NCBI GenBank assembly: GCA_964401685.1
Contig: CAYNZH010000057.1
Location: 1 to 9,343 of the forward strand
DNA length: 9,343 nt
Direction of reading: 5' to 3'
Source: DASRQK01 sp964401685
Lineage (GTDB): Bacteria > Bacteroidota > Bacteroidia > Sphingobacteriales > Sphingobacteriaceae
The position numbers and the translations under genes were made by a program. Positions within the stretch are counted from its first letter, which is position 1. Each line of letters starts with the position of its first letter. The notes beneath the pieces are model-generated. The model saw only the letters and a list, made by a program, of their open reading frames with translations, made no database searches and was not told the origin of the DNA. Positions 7,145 to 9,343 of the stretch are shown here, one piece after another.

Positions 7145-8474
7145 AGAATATTTTTCGCAGAAGCGTGATTAATATAAGGGACTGGAACATGTTCCAGCCT
7201 TGTTCCCGGGTTTTGGGTACAAAAATAACAAAGAAAGCGCTACTTGCATAGGCAACGACCGAAGAATAAGCCGCACCCGCTAAACCATAGTGTGGTATCC
7301 ACCAAAAATTGAGGGCTATATTGACCAAAGCACCAAATAAAGACCGAGCCAATAATACCTTGCTGTGTCCTTCTGCAATCAGATATTGACCGTTGGCTAG
7401 GTTGAGGGAAATAAATATTCCTGCCCAAATATGTATGGTTAAAACCTCGGCCCCGGCCTGGAATTCCGGCTTATAGAACCATTGATAGAGAAAAGGAGAG
7501 GCAATGGTCATTATAATCGCTACCGAAAGCCCCAATACGACCATGAGATCGTAGAGCTGGTGCATGCGTTTCAAATAGTGTCCGGGGTTTTTTTGCCTGG
7601 CGTGCATGATGGCCGGAAATAGGGACGTAACAATGGCCATGGGGACAAAGTACCAGGCTTCGCTGAGGTTGATGCCGGTCGTATAGACTCCAAGGGCCTC
7701 TTTTCCCAGAAAGGCATCGATCATCAGTTGGTCGATTTTCATGTAGAGACTGACAAATAAGGCTGAGAATGCCAGTGGCCAGGAGTATTTCAGCAGCGTC
7801 TTCGCAGTACCCTTATGGTATTTCCAGCGATTGAGCTTTTCTCCACGTCCCTTGTAAACCAATACATAGGCCAAGCTGATTATAAGTACATCCAAGGCGA
7901 GCATCCACACAAAAGCGATAAGGGGTGCGTGAACGAGAATCAATACAAGTTTGATCGCCGCCGACAGCAGATTTCCACCTATATGTACCCACATGATGAA
8001 TTTGCCTTCTGCGCGCGACTGGAAATAATTGTCAATAATATGAATGGACTGGAAAATGCAGATCAGCGATACGATGGCGATAAAGCTGAGGGGCGCTGCC
8101 GGTGGCTGAGACGCTAAGTGTACGATGGCGAAATACACGCCAAAGATCAGGGGTATTACGGCAATTCCTGCTGCCAGCCTCAGCCCAAATGCCGTTCCTA
8201 ATATTCGGTGCTTTTGTGCCGGATCCTGAAGCAGTTGGCGGGTCACAAAACTATCCATTCCCAGCGCAGAGATCGCCATGAAAAAAGTGATCAAAACCAA
8301 GGGATAATTGAGCATACCAAATTGGTCCGCGCCCAGATAATTGGGGAGGGCCACCGCGGTGATGATCATTTTGAGGAAAAGTGAACCTACCCTCGCGGTC
8401 AGCAACCAGCCGGTGTTCCTCAGGTATTTCGCAAAGGCCTGGGGGTCAAACCCGGGCAGAGTAGGTATTTTCAT
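7125..8474 (-). CDS. Wzx-type polysaccharide flippase / O-antigen translocase (MOP superfamily)
   Basis: Proteins of this type flip undecaprenyl-linked glycan units across the inner membrane. The 449-residue product is strongly hydrophobic with about 12 predicted membrane segments, near residues 27-45, 55-73, 99-120, 127-145, 161-182, 184-207, 232-250, 270-290, 309-329, 343-362, 374-394 and 396-420. The N-terminal part GWLLTARVGSLFLK and the following NYLGADQFGMLNY match the opening of Polysacc_synt-family flippases, and IDQLMIDAFLGKEALGVY (247-264) is the typical start of the second half. WWIPHYGLAGAAYSSVVAY (391-409) is the typical late-helix stretch. The start is the ATG at 8474, 7 bp after the regulator's stop. 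The stop overlaps the next gene by 20 bp. The related MurJ and MATE families are less likely given these motifs and the glycan neighbours. The substrate is unknown. Confidence 0.92.
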   Translation of the reverse strand: MKIPTLPGFDPQAFAKYLRNTGWLLTARVGSLFLKMIITAVALPNYLGADQFGMLNYPLVLITFFMAISALGMDSFVTRQLLQDPAQKHRILGTAFGLRLAAGIAVIPLIFGVYFAIVHLASQPPAAPLSFIAIVSLICIFQSIHIIDNYFQSRAEGKFIMWVHIGGNLLSAAIKLVLILVHAPLIAFVWMLALDVLIISLAYVLVYKGRGEKLNRWKYHKGTAKTLLKYSWPLAFSALFVSLYMKIDQLMIDAFLGKEALGVYTTGINLSEAWYFVPMAIVTSLFPAIMHARQKNPGHYLKRMHQLYDLMVVLGLSVAIIMTIASPFLYQWFYKPEFQAGAEVLTIHIWAGIFISLNLANGQYLIAEGHSKVLLARSLFGALVNIALNFWWIPHYGLAGAAYSSVVAYASSAFFVIFVPKTREQGWNMFQSLILITLLRKIFYAKNNI

Positions 8475-8481
8475 TTTATGA

Positions 8482-9225
8482 TCAGAGAACTTCTACTGTT
8501 TTCCTGAATCCGTCCAATTTCGGGTGATCCGGATCTAAATCAGTCACCAGGTGCGAAATTGCATTGAGGTTGCAGACTCTCATCTTCTGGACGGAATTCA
8601 GTTTTTCTGAAATACTCAATATGCACGTTTTAGCCGAGCAGCGGATCATCGCTTTTTTGATTTGAACGACTTCCCAGTCAGAATCGGTCACGCCATCTTC
8701 GAGAGAAAGACTGTTCGTTCCCAGAAGGCACAGATCGACTTTTATTTCCGAAAGCTGGTTGACGACTTGCGACCCGATGCTGATATTGGTGTTTCTGGAT
8801 AGTTTTCCTCCGATCAGGATCACGTCGGCATGAGTGCGCTCTGAAAGCTCTAATGCCACCAGCGGACTAATCGTAAAAAACGTACACTGCAAAGATTCCG
8901 GTATCAATCTAGCAAGCTCGAGCATGGTCGTTCCCCCGCCGGCCAATACGCTCATCCCATTTTGAATCAGGCCTATCGCTTTTTTTGCAATCAACTTTTT
9001 TGAATCCTTGGCGTAAACGTCATTTTCGTGAAAGGGATACTGAAAAGATTTAGACAGGGCACCCCCATATACCTTGATTACCTTTCCGTTTTCCGCCAAT
9101 TCATTGAGATCACGCCGGATCGTGTCTTCCGACACATTGAGCTGTACACTCAGATCAGAGGACAACACCTTGTTGTGCAGATTGATCTGATGAATGATGT
9201 AAGCTTGTCTTTCTTCCTTCAACAT
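8482..9225 (-). CDS. DeoR/GlpR-family transcriptional regulator
   Basis: This is a 247-residue cytoplasmic DNA-binding regulator; family members usually repress sugar-utilisation genes and are released by a phosphorylated sugar. Residues 1-55 form the DeoR winged helix: ERQAYIIHQI, then the helix-turn-helix SSDLSVQLNVSEDTIRRDL (22-40) and KVYGGA (51-56). Residues from about 75 form the sensor domain with a GTT loop (GGGTTMLEL, 96-104), GGKLSRNT (139-146), LLGTNSL (167-173) and QIKKAMI (188-194). Two positions that are usually Asp are changed: the one before GTT is Gly97, and the stretch usually read as 'xDxSK' is SISEK (204-208), so ligand choice may differ from classical members. It is directly upstream of the flippase (7 bp) and likely co-transcribed, which suggests it controls the block or is autoregulated. 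Its effector cannot be told from sequence. Confidence 0.93.
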   Translation of the reverse strand: MLKEERQAYIIHQINLHNKVLSSDLSVQLNVSEDTIRRDLNELAENGKVIKVYGGALSKSFQYPFHENDVYAKDSKKLIAKKAIGLIQNGMSVLAGGGTTMLELARLIPESLQCTFFTISPLVALELSERTHADVILIGGKLSRNTNISIGSQVVNQLSEIKVDLCLLGTNSLSLEDGVTDSDWEVVQIKKAMIRCSAKTCILSISEKLNSVQKMRVCNLNAISHLVTDLDPDHPKLDGFRKTVEVL

Positions 9226-9266
9226 ATTTTAGGTCTACATTAGTTCGGCGGTAAATATAGGGATTT

Positions 9267-9343
9267 TTAGTCCTCGGGTAGCTCTTTAGTTGAAATTTGT
9301 GCCAGGATCTCCTTCACATCGTTCTCAGTATCTGTCAATTTGC
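9267..9343 (-). CDS. C-terminal end of an unidentified gene, cut by window edge
   Basis: The minus strand holds an open frame entering from the window edge and ending at the TAA 9267-9269. It gives 24 residues (KLTDTENDVKEILAQISTKE then LPED), charged and helix-like as many protein tails are. The other two minus frames have stops at once. It ends 41 bp before the DeoR-family gene on the same strand, so it could be the previous gene of the transcript. The piece is too short to name a family. Confidence 0.45.
   Translation of the reverse strand, partial: KLTDTENDVKEILAQISTKELPED

Noticed and set aside
9252..9259. TATATTTA on the minus strand ahead of the DeoR-family gene as a -7 promoter box
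   Set aside because: One mismatch to TAnnTTTG and no TTTG at -33; too weak to list as a feature.

Overview
All genes in this window lie on the minus strand, so transcription runs from high to low coordinates. The window looks like a Bacteroidota (Bacteroidetes) chromosome, probably an environmental or metagenome-derived assembly. Most starts lack a clear Shine-Dalgarno sequence, two intergenic spacers carry the TAnnTTTG -7 promoter motif of that phylum, HemB is of the aspartate (non-zinc) type, and HemC is fused to HemD. This placement is inferred from protein character; no search was run. A run of 100 N at 6511-6610 is an assembly gap.

Region 1 (9343 down to 5636) is a surface-polysaccharide block. 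It starts with the last 24 codons of an unidentified gene, then a DeoR-family regulator. Closely packed behind these are a Wzx-type flippase, a polysaccharide pyruvyl transferase-family protein broken by the gap, and a family 2 glycosyltransferase. Spacings are 41 bp, 7 bp, a 20-bp overlap and a 1-bp TAATG overlap, which suggests one transcript. The likely job is building, decorating with pyruvate and exporting a glycan, possibly under control of a sugar-phosphate-responsive regulator.

Region 2 (5635 to 340) is a heme/tetrapyrrole operon: hemA, a hemC-hemD fusion, hemB and hemL, with spacers of 37, 19 and 31 bp. These four genes encode five enzyme activities that take glutamyl-tRNA(Glu) to uroporphyrinogen III by the C5 pathway: HemA, HemL, HemB, HemC, HemD. 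hemE and later heme genes are not in the window. A -7 promoter motif lies in the 70-bp spacer ahead of hemA, whose start codon is GTG.

Region 3 (303 to 1) is the N-terminal 101 codons of rarA (mgsA), a AAA+ replication-recombination ATPase, 36 bp behind hemL.

No gene-free stretch reaches 300 bases. I saw no RNA gene, CRISPR array, insertion sequence or phage gene. Most of the window is ordinary. The points most worth a second look are the chimeric reading frame across the gap, the HemB metal-site type, the HemCD fusion and the altered effector pocket of the DeoR regulator next to the flippase.
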